The translations under genes were made by a program, and so were the position numbers. The notes beneath the pieces were generated by a model. That model ran no database searches. It had not been told where the DNA came from and was given only the letters and a program-made list of their open reading frames with translations. A stretch of DNA of 64,000 bases from Allocoleopsis franciscana PCC 7113 (GTDB lineage Bacteria > Cyanobacteriota > Cyanobacteriia > Cyanobacteriales > Coleofasciculaceae): positions 3,436,001 to 3,500,000 of the forward strand of contig NC_019738.1 of NCBI RefSeq assembly GCF_000317515.1, read 5' to 3'. This document shows, one piece after another, positions 44,583 through 52,494 of the stretch (position 1 is the first letter of the stretch; the number at the start of each line of letters is the position of its first letter).

Positions 44583-45494
44583 ATGGAACCCGTTCATCAG
44601 TTCTTACATCAACTGAAACAAGACCAAAAACTCCGAGAAGAATTAGCCGAAACGCTTAGAGTAGAAAACGATTGGAACGTTGCCACTCATATAGCGGAAA
44701 AATATGGATACAAATTTACCAGCAAGAAACTCTGGGAAACTATTCAGGAACGCCAGCAAAAAGGCGAAACCTGGGAAGACGAACCCCAACCTGCGATCGG
44801 AGTAGAAAATGCTAGTATTCAGCTCGACAACTTTCTGACAGCAGAGGACAATCATCACCTCCTAGAATATGCCCTACAACATGAGTCAGATTTTGTCAGT
44901 AGCTTAACGGTTGACCTTGATGATACTTTGCACCTATCACCAAATCATCGTCGCTCTTTAATGTTGCCATCATGCTCCGATGTAGTTGAAGGGGTTATCC
45001 ATCGTATTCACCAAGTTCTCCCAGAGGTGAGGAATCAATTATTGCTGCCATCTTTTCCTATTTCCGGAATTGATGCCTCCCTAACGGCTCATAATGATGG
45101 ACATTTTTACAGATTGCACAAAGATAATAACTCTATCCGTCTGGCAACGAGAGAAATTACCTTTGTTTACTATTTTTGTAAAGAACCTAAACCCTTTACA
45201 GGTGGAGAGTTACGAATTTATTACAACCAGGTTAAGAAAAATTTATTTGCTTTTAAACTAATAGAACCTCGAAACAATAGTATTGTCTTCTTTCCGAGTC
45301 GCTACCTACATGAAATTTTACCCGTGCATTGTCCTTTTCAAAATTTTGCCGATAGTCGATTCACCATTAACGGTTGGATTGAACAACAGGTAGGTAGCAG
45401 TAGAGGCGCAAATTTCCGGGACTTAATGTTAACGTTGATGGTGATGATTTCAAGGAGTCAAAAAAACCAAATGCTCTCCAGCTTTGGAACCTAG
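44583..45494 (+). CDS. Nif11-domain/prolyl-4-hydroxylase-like 2OG-Fe(II) oxygenase fusion
   Basis: A 303-residue fusion. Residues 1-60 (FLHQLKQDQKLREELAE, then IAEKYGYKFTSKKLWE) match the Nif11 domain that serves as leader in many cyanobacterial RiPP precursors. The rest is a P4H-type 2OG-Fe(II) oxygenase: HFYRLHKDN gives the H-x-D pair, RYLHEILPV the second His, and SRFTINGW the 2-oxoglutarate Arg. It faces away from the precursor gene across two Zur boxes and overlaps the 3' end of lanT by 45 bases. Likely a tailoring hydroxylase for the lanthipeptide; the Nif11 part may bind the modification machinery. Confidence 0.75.
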   Translation: MEPVHQFLHQLKQDQKLREELAETLRVENDWNVATHIAEKYGYKFTSKKLWETIQERQQKGETWEDEPQPAIGVENASIQLDNFLTAEDNHHLLEYALQHESDFVSSLTVDLDDTLHLSPNHRRSLMLPSCSDVVEGVIHRIHQVLPEVRNQLLLPSFPISGIDASLTAHNDGHFYRLHKDNNSIRLATREITFVYYFCKEPKPFTGGELRIYYNQVKKNLFAFKLIEPRNNSIVFFPSRYLHEILPVHCPFQNFADSRFTINGWIEQQVGSSRGANFRDLMLTLMVMISRSQKNQMLSSFGT

Positions 45495-47555
45495 AACTTC
45501 TGGACTTCCTTGAAGTTTTACCTGTCCTTCTTCCAAGAAGACAATCCAGTCGGCACGGTTGATAACTCTGGGGCGATGACTAATCAGAATTGTGGTTTTT
45601 CCTTGACGGTGGGAGAGGAGTCGATCAAGGACTTCTGTTTCACTCACTGGATCGAGACTTGCCGTAGATTCATCTAAAATTAAGATAGATGGGTCAGTGA
45701 CAATACCTAATGCGATCGCTAATCGTTGCCGTTGTCCTCCTGAAAGATTAGCGCCGAATTCTCCTAAAATAGTTTGATATTTGTTGGGAAGTTTACTAAT
45801 AAATTCATCTGCCTGAGCAATCTGACAGGCTTTAACAATTTCCTCAAAGCCAATCTGAGGATTTCCCAGAGTAAGATTATCAATAATTGAGCGACTCCAA
45901 AAGTGAGCTTCTTGGGGAATTAAAATAATCTGCTTTCTAATGCAATCGAGCGAGAGGTCTTGTAAATTGTAAGCATCAATGCGAATATTACCAGACTGGG
46001 GCAGATATAACCCTGCAATTAGTTTAGCTAGGGTACTTTTCCCACAGCCAGATTTACCAATTAAGGCAATCACTTTACCCCCAGGAAGGGTAAGAGAAAA
46101 GTCTTGGAGTAACTCCACTCTCCCCTTGTGATGAAAGTTGAGATGAGTGCAGGTAATCGTGGCATTACTGGGAATTTTAACCCTTGGCTTGGGTGTGTTA
46201 TCCTGAATTTCAGGTGTAGAATCAATCACATCCATCAAGCGCTGAATGGCAGTTTGAGTGAAGGCGAGTTGATTGACAAAACTTAGAATTGTTGTAATTA
46301 AAATCAGGCAATTTCGGTTCATTGCATTAAACGCTAACAATTGCCCGATGCTTAGGGTTTGGGCAAAGACTAAACTACTTCCGAACCATAGCAGAATGGT
46401 TTCACCACTGAGAGAGACAAACCCAGAAAATACATTATTGACAATAGCCATCTGTAGGGTATTGAAGGTGAGGGTTGCTTGTCGTCCATAGCGAATCTGA
46501 AATTCTTCAAAAAATTGAGGGGCTGCATTTTTAGTTTTCAGAGTGATTGCCCCTTTGAAGGTTTCAATTAATAAACTTTGGTTTTCTGCGGTTAAGGCTA
46601 ATAGATTGCGGATTTTTTGCTGAATCTTGGGGATTAAGATGACAGTGGATAGAGTCATGATGACAGTAATAGCCAAAGCAACAAGCAAGAGTTGAGGGCT
46701 ATAAACAAGCATGAACCCCAGGGAAACCAAGGCAATAAAAATCTGACTGGGCAGAATAATCCCGGCTTGAGAAATAAGTTGGTTAATGGCTTGAATGTCG
46801 CGCAAGCGGCTGATAATTTCACCACTCCGATGAGATTCGTAGTAAGGCAGGGGTAAACTCAGAATAGTACGACCAAATTCTAGAACTAAATTTAATTCCA
46901 GTCGTTGAGCAAAATGAGCCACTAAGTTGGATTGAATAAATTTAAGGCTACTGCTAATGAGATGCATCACCAAGACAGCAATGATGACACTATTGAGCAG
47001 GTAAGTATCTCCTCGAATCAGTACATCATCAGTGAGAACTTGCAGTAAGAAGGGAGAGGTAAGCGAGAGCAATCCTAAAAAAAAGTTCAGTAATAACGCT
47101 TCAGCTAGAAGAGTCCGATAATTCCAGAATTGTTGGAAGAAGCGATTAAAACTACCAACTTTGTTTCGATCATCGGGTTGGCTTTTAAAGTCAGAACGTG
47201 GTTCTAGTAAGAGCATCACGCTATTAGTCCAGCCAGACAGTAATTCTTGGCGAGATAAATAGCGCATCCCTACGGCTGGATCGGCTATGACATACTTGTT
47301 TCCCTTGCGCCCATACAACACAACCCAGTGATTCCCTTTCCAGTGGATAATTCCGGGTAATGGCACAACTTTTTGATCGATCAGTTCTAGGGGTGCTTTA
47401 ACACCTCGTGCATCGAATAAAAGCGCTTTTGCCCCTTGTCGGAGGTTGAGTAATGTAGTACCTAGTGGCCCTGTTCCTGCCACTTCCCGAACCCGATTGA
47501 TGGAAAAAAAACGCCCATAATATTTAGCGATCGCAAGCCTTACAAGCTGCACCAC
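45450..47555 (-). CDS. lanT: LanT-type peptidase/ABC exporter, frameshifted peptidase domain
   Basis: A 701-residue PCAT-family exporter. The ABC domain has Walker A IGKSGCGKST, signature LSGGQRQRLA and Walker B LILDEST, behind a six-helix membrane domain. The C39 peptidase domain keeps its His (IIHWKGNHWVVLYG) and Asp (IADPAVG), but the open frame starts at a GTG inside the domain, after the catalytic Cys. The missing start (MKYQVILQHNEEDCGAAC) lies in another frame just upstream (47524-47595), joined by a one-base insertion near 47539-47544. As read, it could export but not cleave the leader unless frameshifting restores the domain. Confidence 0.75.
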   Translation of the reverse strand: MVQLVRLAIAKYYGRFFSINRVREVAGTGPLGTTLLNLRQGAKALLFDARGVKAPLELIDQKVVPLPGIIHWKGNHWVVLYGRKGNKYVIADPAVGMRYLSRQELLSGWTNSVMLLLEPRSDFKSQPDDRNKVGSFNRFFQQFWNYRTLLAEALLLNFFLGLLSLTSPFLLQVLTDDVLIRGDTYLLNSVIIAVLVMHLISSSLKFIQSNLVAHFAQRLELNLVLEFGRTILSLPLPYYESHRSGEIISRLRDIQAINQLISQAGIILPSQIFIALVSLGFMLVYSPQLLLVALAITVIMTLSTVILIPKIQQKIRNLLALTAENQSLLIETFKGAITLKTKNAAPQFFEEFQIRYGRQATLTFNTLQMAIVNNVFSGFVSLSGETILLWFGSSLVFAQTLSIGQLLAFNAMNRNCLILITTILSFVNQLAFTQTAIQRLMDVIDSTPEIQDNTPKPRVKIPSNATITCTHLNFHHKGRVELLQDFSLTLPGGKVIALIGKSGCGKSTLAKLIAGLYLPQSGNIRIDAYNLQDLSLDCIRKQIILIPQEAHFWSRSIIDNLTLGNPQIGFEEIVKACQIAQADEFISKLPNKYQTILGEFGANLSGGQRQRLAIALGIVTDPSILILDESTASLDPVSETEVLDRLLSHRQGKTTILISHRPRVINRADWIVFLEEGQVKLQGSPEVLGSKAGEHLVFLTP

Positions 47556-47626
47556 AATCTTCTTCGTTGTGCTGTAAAATAACTTGGTATTTCATCCCCA
47601 TTTTGGATTTGGTTCCATCAGTCTAA
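47433..47626 (-). repeat. Duplicated lanM-lanT junction, copy A
   Basis: 194 bp matching 48726-48919 without gaps, with 7 mismatches (about 96% identity). It covers the last three codons of lanM, the short spacer and the first 50 or so codons of lanT. The match ends exactly where the attC-like element begins. Confidence 0.85.
47524..47595 (-). pseudogene. Out-of-frame N-terminus of LanT peptidase domain
   Basis: From the ATG at 47595 this frame reads MKYQVILQHNEEDCGAAC with the catalytic Cys (codon 47554-47556), then KACDR and a stop at 47524-47526. Removing one base after the second Cys codon would give CRLAIAKYYG and join the downstream 701-residue frame. The same shift is present in the duplicate at 48726-48888, which argues against a simple sequencing error. 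Confidence 0.7.
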
Positions 47627-47706
47627 TGTTCCCAATCAGCGGCGGCAGATAGCCTTGAACTCAGCACCAATAGCTCGCTCTCGTCCGCTCATTGGGGTTG
47701 TTGTGC
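47621..47706 (-). other. 86-bp attC-like structured element, copy 2
   Basis: Aligns without gaps to 41445-41530. Inner arms AATCAGCGG and CCGCTCATT pair, with the T-A pair next to GCGG swapped to A-T relative to copy 1. Its outer ends (GTCTAAT and GTTGTGC) are weaker matches to attC core sites. It lies just downstream of the PIN-domain toxin gene, and its left edge coincides with the end of the lanM-lanT junction repeat. Confidence 0.5.
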
Positions 47707-47710
47707 TGCG

Positions 47711-48175
47711 CTATGGATGGTCATTTGGGTTTTCAACCAATAGCCCTTCGTTAACAGCAGCTAAATTCAATTCATCGTCTGCGGATACAAGAATAATGGA
47801 TGGCAAACCATTAGCGATACAAAGCTCATTCACTGCATATCCTGCTGCTAACTGAACAGCATCATACCCTCGTAATCCGTGTGTCTCAGCCAGTGCCATC
47901 CCAGAATTAATAAGTCCTTCTATAATTTCAACAACTTGGTAGTCTGTTTGTAAATCATTCCGCAATTGATTACAGACTAACTTTGCATCTGCGGCACTGA
48001 TACTGCCATTACGTGTCCTTCGTGTAATTGCTGCAACAATTTCAACCCCTGTAATTGCTGCAACAAAAAATTCATTGTCTAGCGTCGGATCGAATAACCC
48101 CAAAACCCAAGCTGAACCAGTTTCACTGATGTATCTCTTAACCAGCGCACTACTATCTAGAAAGTAGATTGCCAT
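47711..48175 (-). CDS. PIN-domain (VapC-like) toxin
   Basis: A 154-residue PIN-domain ribonuclease. Acidic active-site residues are in YFLDSSALVKRY, TGVEIVAAI, GYDAVQLA and VSADDELNLAA, the standard order for VapC-type toxins. The start touches the stop of the antitoxin gene (adjacent bases 48175/48176), indicating translational coupling. The pair interrupts the lanM-lanT operon and is bracketed by duplicated junction sequence. Confidence 0.85.
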   Translation of the reverse strand: MAIYFLDSSALVKRYISETGSAWVLGLFDPTLDNEFFVAAITGVEIVAAITRRTRNGSISAADAKLVCNQLRNDLQTDYQVVEIIEGLINSGMALAETHGLRGYDAVQLAAGYAVNELCIANGLPSIILVSADDELNLAAVNEGLLVENPNDHP

Positions 48176-48439
48176 CTATCGGCGTTCCCCGATAATTGTT
48201 TGAGAAACAGACTCCCCCTGAACCTGAATAAGATGCTGAGGTGTTCTGTGTTCAAAAGTTGGATTCTTAATCTGCCGAACCAATCCAGACTCTACTAATG
48301 CTCGGTTGAATGCCACTCGCCTAGCAGATGCTTCTCTGTTTTTCAAGTATGCTTGGAGTACTTGACTAAGTTGCTGTAGCTCAGATGGCTCCAGCGCCTG
48401 CAACTGGTTGAGGATTTGGTTCAGAATTGCTTGCGGCAT
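48176..48439 (-). CDS. Antitoxin partner of the PIN toxin
   Basis: An 87-residue helical protein (LNQILNQLQALEPSELQQLSQVLQAYL at the N-terminus) directly preceding and abutting the PIN toxin gene. No DNA-binding fold is obvious, but such short helical antitoxins are common before cyanobacterial PIN toxins. The C-terminal part (RTPQHLIQVQGESV) probably occupies the toxin active site. Confidence 0.75.
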   Translation of the reverse strand: MPQAILNQILNQLQALEPSELQQLSQVLQAYLKNREASARRVAFNRALVESGLVRQIKNPTFEHRTPQHLIQVQGESVSQTIIGERR

Positions 48440-48725
48440 CGGTTGTAACCTGCGGGCTGGCTTTGCTATCTATTCTACAAAACCTTAAGCAAGCATCTCA
48501 CAGATCGCCTGACAGAACCGCTCTTACCAAAAACTTCAGCAGCAAAACTTATTATTATGCCGCAATGTGCAGTAAGCGTCCCCATACAGGTCAGGCTATC
48601 CCGCACATCGCCGTTTAGCATCCTTTGTTTACGGAAACTTCAAACTCGTCATCGTACTCTCACACATTACTCGTTGGGAACAATATTCTGTAGAGCGGCT
48701 AGTCCTGCTATGAGAGTGTATTTTT

Positions 48726-48919
48726 CCCTTGTCGGAGGTTGAGTAATGTAGTACCCAGTGGCTCTGTTCCTGCCACTTCCCGAACCCGATTGATGGAAAA
48801 AAAACGCCCATAATATTTAGCGATCGCAAGCCTTACAAGCCGCGCCACAATCTTCTGCGTTGTGCTGTAAAATAACTTGGTATTTCATCTCCATTTTGGA
48901 TTTTGTTCCATCAGTCTAA
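48726..48919 (-). pseudogene. Duplicated lanM-lanT junction, copy B, with 5' lanT fragment
   Basis: The 194-bp partner of 47433-47626. It contains the real 3' end of lanM and a second start of lanT (ATG at 48888: MKYQVILQHNAEDCGAAC), with the same +1 shift and stop. It breaks off after about 50 codons. It is the relic of the original or a duplicated lanT start left behind when the toxin-antitoxin cassette entered. Confidence 0.8.
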
Positions 48920-51900
48920 AATGGTGTTGGGAGGGGAAAGTACCAAGATGGAAGGAATTTTGTCAGGTGCAGCAAGACGCAGCAATCCGTAACCGATTCC
49001 TGCCAAACCAGTCATTAACCCTAGTGTTTCAACTCCTAAGGGTACTCCGCAACACCAACCCTGCTGGCGAAGGCTTTCTAGGATACTGGCGGCAAGGCGA
49101 GTAACTGGAGAATGCCAAGTTGAATAATTAGGAGTTTGACTCACTTGTAAGAGAAATTCCAGATTACCCAGCATCCCGTTACACAACGAATGATTTCCAC
49201 AAAAGCCATGAGCAAGCGTTGTTTCTAAGGCAGTATTAATCTCCAGGGGAATTTGTGCATCTTCCAAGTGTTTGAGGGAATGTAACCGTGCTAATCCAAT
49301 TCCAGGGGCACCATAACTCCAGGCAACGCTAAATGTATCCCGCTCCCCAGGCTGATTTAACCAATTTTTAGTATCAGGAGAAAATAAACTGCGCTCATCA
49401 GTTATTGCACCAACTGCTGAAGAGCGAAAACGTTCCTCTCCCGTTAATGTAGCTAATTCCAACAGCGCCCAAGCCATCCCTGCGGCACCGTGAGAAAATC
49501 CAGTTAAGGGGTTAGTTCCGTCTCCAGGCATCCAAGCTCTACCCTGTTCCATTGCTTGATTTTGGGATATTATGCGATTGCCTTTGGCACCACCTAAAAG
49601 GTGATCGCCACATTGAATCGCAACCGCTTTAATCCGCTCATCCGGAATACTCTGATATAGAGCTACCAACGCCCCAATACAACCCGCAGCCCCGCCGATG
49701 ATATCCAGTTGATTATCATTCTCAATCAATCCAGGCAGGATATCCACCCACTCCAAGGCTTGATTCAACAATTGGGGTTGACGCCACAAACTCCCCAAAT
49801 GCGTCAGAGTGTAAATCAACCCTCCCCACCCATCAAAGGCACCAATGGAGGTAATAATAGAGCGATCGTACTCAACCTGACGTTGTAATGTAAAGAGAGC
49901 CTGTTGAGCAAGTTTTGTATAGCGTGATTCTTGAGTAATTTCTCCCAAATAGGCAAAAAATAAGGCAATTCCAGGGATACCATCAAACAAACTCCATCCT
50001 AAAGGAGCAACAGCCCAATGGTGTTTACCCATAAGTCTGATGCCAATCCAACTCGCCATTTCTCCATCGCGTAACGCCAATGATTCCAAGCATTCAGCAA
50101 TCGTACAAGCGGTTTGTAAAAGTTCTGAAGTTAAGGTTTCTTGCTCAGGAATTGTCGGAATTTCAGGCAAAGAAACACTTACCCATTCTACTGCCTCAGC
50201 GTCCATTCCTAGAGTATAGAGAGAACTCTCGATTAACCTCACTTGCCACGCTAAATCTTCTGGGTTCAACTGTTGTATACGATGCCGCACCTGTTCCATC
50301 CCTGATGTCTCAAAAAAATCAGGAATTTGCTCTTGTTCATTCAGCCTAAGTTCACGGGAATTGGGGTAAGTGGTGAATTTAGGAATGTCTCCCTGCCATA
50401 ATGACTCTTGTTCTGCTTTGATTAGCTGTGTCAGATAAGAGCGATTTTCCACATCCACCCACAGGCGATCGAATAAGCGATCGCGATTTAAAGCATCCCG
50501 TAAAACATCGGGATGAAAACTCTCTCGCAATAATAAAGCATAGGTTCGACTTTCACGCAAAACTACACGCACTTCATCCGAGGCAAAACGAGTTAAAAGT
50601 CCATCCTGTGCTAATAGTTCATCCCGGTGTTTCATCAAAAATTGATATATCGTTGTAAATCCGGTGATGATTGCCTCTTTGTAGTCTAAAACATTCACTT
50701 GTGCCTCATGCAATCGCGGTCGATTTTGGCTTTCTGGTAGGGGAATTTGCTGCCGAATCATTCGCATTTCATCAGTTCCTTTCCCCGCCAAAGTAAGAAT
50801 CCGCTCCGGCATTATTTGACCATCAGTTGCACCAATTCCACTCACTTCAATCCCCGCAGATTCCCCCTGTCTCCATAACCGCTGAGGCAGTAAGCCAACG
50901 CGAAACACGGACTGAGCCATTCGCTGATTTGCTATAAAAATTGCTTCGGGGGAGTTGGGTTCAACTTTACGCGGCTGGAATAGGGTTTCCAAATCAATGG
51001 GCATGGGATGTTCCCCCGATGCAATTAAGTTTTCTAAGTGAAAGTCTGTCGCATCAAGTGCATACAATAACGCTAAGTATCCTCCCATTCGTTGATAAAA
51101 ACGCTCGATTTGCGACTGATGGCTGCAACTTGATGATTCAATAAATTCTACCCAACCATAAGTTCCACAGTTAATAATCTTTAAAGGTTTTAATGGCAGA
51201 AAATCAGCCTTTTGATTAATCCAATAGAGAAGGTCTTGAAAATGGACATCTACCGCTAAAGGTTTTGGCTTATAGACGACCTTAAAGCCTGACTGAAATT
51301 TAGCAATAACTACAGAACGCCCACCATTATGGTTATCGCTGATACTGCAATTAATTTGTTCCAATACCCCCGGTTCTTTGTCAGGACTGAAAGCCGTGCA
51401 AATTGCTGCCCAATCTGTACAAAGCCGTTGAATAAATTCAAGCTTTACCTCAATGTGTTGCTGAATGCAGAGTGCAAGTTGACGAGCAAGAACCGGATAG
51501 TCTTGTAACAGTTGTATTGCTACGTCTTGCTCTTGGAGACGTTGTAAAAAGCTTAAGTATCGCTCTTGGGCAGTTTCACCAGATAATAGCCCTTGCAGAC
51601 GTGCTACGTTGAGTTCTAGCACCATCGTCGGAGTCAACATCCAGAGTAAATGCTGGGGTAAATCTGCCAATAATATAGATAAAATGCTGTTGGAATCGAA
51701 AGGCAGTTTGGATGATAAAAGTAAGGGAGTAGGGAATAAGGCATTTCTTTCCCCACTCCCCATTCCCCATTCCCCATTCCCCACATTGTTTCTAGATTTT
51801 TGGTTAACTTCAATGGCTTGAAGTCCTGCCTGTAAGCGGTTAATCCCTTGATGAATGAGTGGGGCGATCGCACACAGAAAGTTATCGGACGTAATAACAG

Positions 51901-52240
51901 ATTTTAAATTAGAACAATCAGCAGTAGAAAAAGCCTGCTCAATTTCTCTGAGCCATTCTGGAATAGTGGGAAAACGTTCAGCAAGCGATCGCATTGATTC
52001 CCCTAAAAGAAAGCGAAACTCTTGTTCCGTTATCCCCTCTTGAGTGAGCTTGGCATCAAAAAAAACAGGTTTTGTCAAGGGTTTTTGCGATCGCCAGCGT
52101 TGAATTCGCCGTTCAGCCAATTCTGCGTTATACCCATTTTCGGCAATCTGACGCCCCCTTACCCCCAAAGATGCCACCCTTTCGGTCAATTTCAACGCCT
52201 GATACCAGTTCCCAGCTTGAAAACAGTCTTGACTCATCAT
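48911..52240 (-). CDS. lanM: Class II lanthipeptide synthetase LanM with degenerate zinc site
   Basis: About 1109 residues from the ATG at 52240 (a TTG extension reaches 52312 inside the operator). The N-terminal dehydratase domain is intact: DNHNGGRSV, VVYKPK, DATDFHLENLIASGEHP and IDLETL. The C-terminal LanC-like cyclase keeps GFSHGAAG, but the first zinc-ligand Cys of the usual WCxG is Ser (AWSYG, codon 49316-49318), and the usual CHG or CCG is CNG (codon 49178-49180). Only one of three ligands remains; a nearby CGNHSLC could offer substitutes. A CCCCATT repeat tract is translated in a linker. The gene is under a Zur-type box. Confidence 0.88.
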   Translation of the reverse strand: MMSQDCFQAGNWYQALKLTERVASLGVRGRQIAENGYNAELAERRIQRWRSQKPLTKPVFFDAKLTQEGITEQEFRFLLGESMRSLAERFPTIPEWLREIEQAFSTADCSNLKSVITSDNFLCAIAPLIHQGINRLQAGLQAIEVNQKSRNNVGNGEWGMGSGERNALFPTPLLLSSKLPFDSNSILSILLADLPQHLLWMLTPTMVLELNVARLQGLLSGETAQERYLSFLQRLQEQDVAIQLLQDYPVLARQLALCIQQHIEVKLEFIQRLCTDWAAICTAFSPDKEPGVLEQINCSISDNHNGGRSVVIAKFQSGFKVVYKPKPLAVDVHFQDLLYWINQKADFLPLKPLKIINCGTYGWVEFIESSSCSHQSQIERFYQRMGGYLALLYALDATDFHLENLIASGEHPMPIDLETLFQPRKVEPNSPEAIFIANQRMAQSVFRVGLLPQRLWRQGESAGIEVSGIGATDGQIMPERILTLAGKGTDEMRMIRQQIPLPESQNRPRLHEAQVNVLDYKEAIITGFTTIYQFLMKHRDELLAQDGLLTRFASDEVRVVLRESRTYALLLRESFHPDVLRDALNRDRLFDRLWVDVENRSYLTQLIKAEQESLWQGDIPKFTTYPNSRELRLNEQEQIPDFFETSGMEQVRHRIQQLNPEDLAWQVRLIESSLYTLGMDAEAVEWVSVSLPEIPTIPEQETLTSELLQTACTIAECLESLALRDGEMASWIGIRLMGKHHWAVAPLGWSLFDGIPGIALFFAYLGEITQESRYTKLAQQALFTLQRQVEYDRSIITSIGAFDGWGGLIYTLTHLGSLWRQPQLLNQALEWVDILPGLIENDNQLDIIGGAAGCIGALVALYQSIPDERIKAVAIQCGDHLLGGAKGNRIISQNQAMEQGRAWMPGDGTNPLTGFSHGAAGMAWALLELATLTGEERFRSSAVGAITDERSLFSPDTKNWLNQPGERDTFSVAWSYGAPGIGLARLHSLKHLEDAQIPLEINTALETTLAHGFCGNHSLCNGMLGNLEFLLQVSQTPNYSTWHSPVTRLAASILESLRQQGWCCGVPLGVETLGLMTGLAGIGYGLLRLAAPDKIPSILVLSPPNTILD
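51749..51784. repeat. CCCCATT heptanucleotide repeat inside lanM
   Basis: A tract of about five CCCCATT/CCCCACT units, typical of cyanobacterial short tandemly repeated repetitive sequences. It lies in frame in lanM and encodes the Gly/Trp-rich VGNGEWGMGSGE linker between dehydratase segments. Confidence 0.75.
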
Positions 52241-52310
52241 TTTTTGCCCCTGCACCCAACTTACTTCGATCTCTTCAGGATGCTGCCCCAAGTTCTCTAC
52301 TTTACACGAC

Positions 52311-52338
52311 AATAATGATTATGATAATTATTCTCATT
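52311..52338. promoter_or_regulatory. Fur/Zur-type boxes 4, overlapping
   Basis: AATAATGATTATGATAATTATTCTCATT contains overlapping ATGATTAT and GATAATTATTCTC half-sites. It lies between the divergent lanM and porin (52495) genes and overlaps the possible TTG start of lanM. Confidence 0.68.
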
Positions 52339-52494
52339 GTGGAGTCAGTGGTTTTTAGCAGGGAGCAACTAGACAGCCGAGAACGAGTTGAGTTGTGTCA
52401 GAGTCAGCGATCGCGATAATCACGGATTCCGACAATCTCCTGAAACCGATGAGCCGAGTTTTTTACGGATTGGGTGTGAGGATAAAAAATTAAA

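Noticed and set aside
48507-48596. GCCTGAC and GTCAGGC, 90 bp apart, as a third attC-like element
   Set aside because: The inner arms do not pair well and the ends do not fit the RYYYAAC/GTTRRRY cores. It does not align with the two 86-bp elements.
51743-51790. Repeat tract as evidence that lanM is broken
   Set aside because: The frame stays open through the tract and the dehydratase motifs on both sides are intact.
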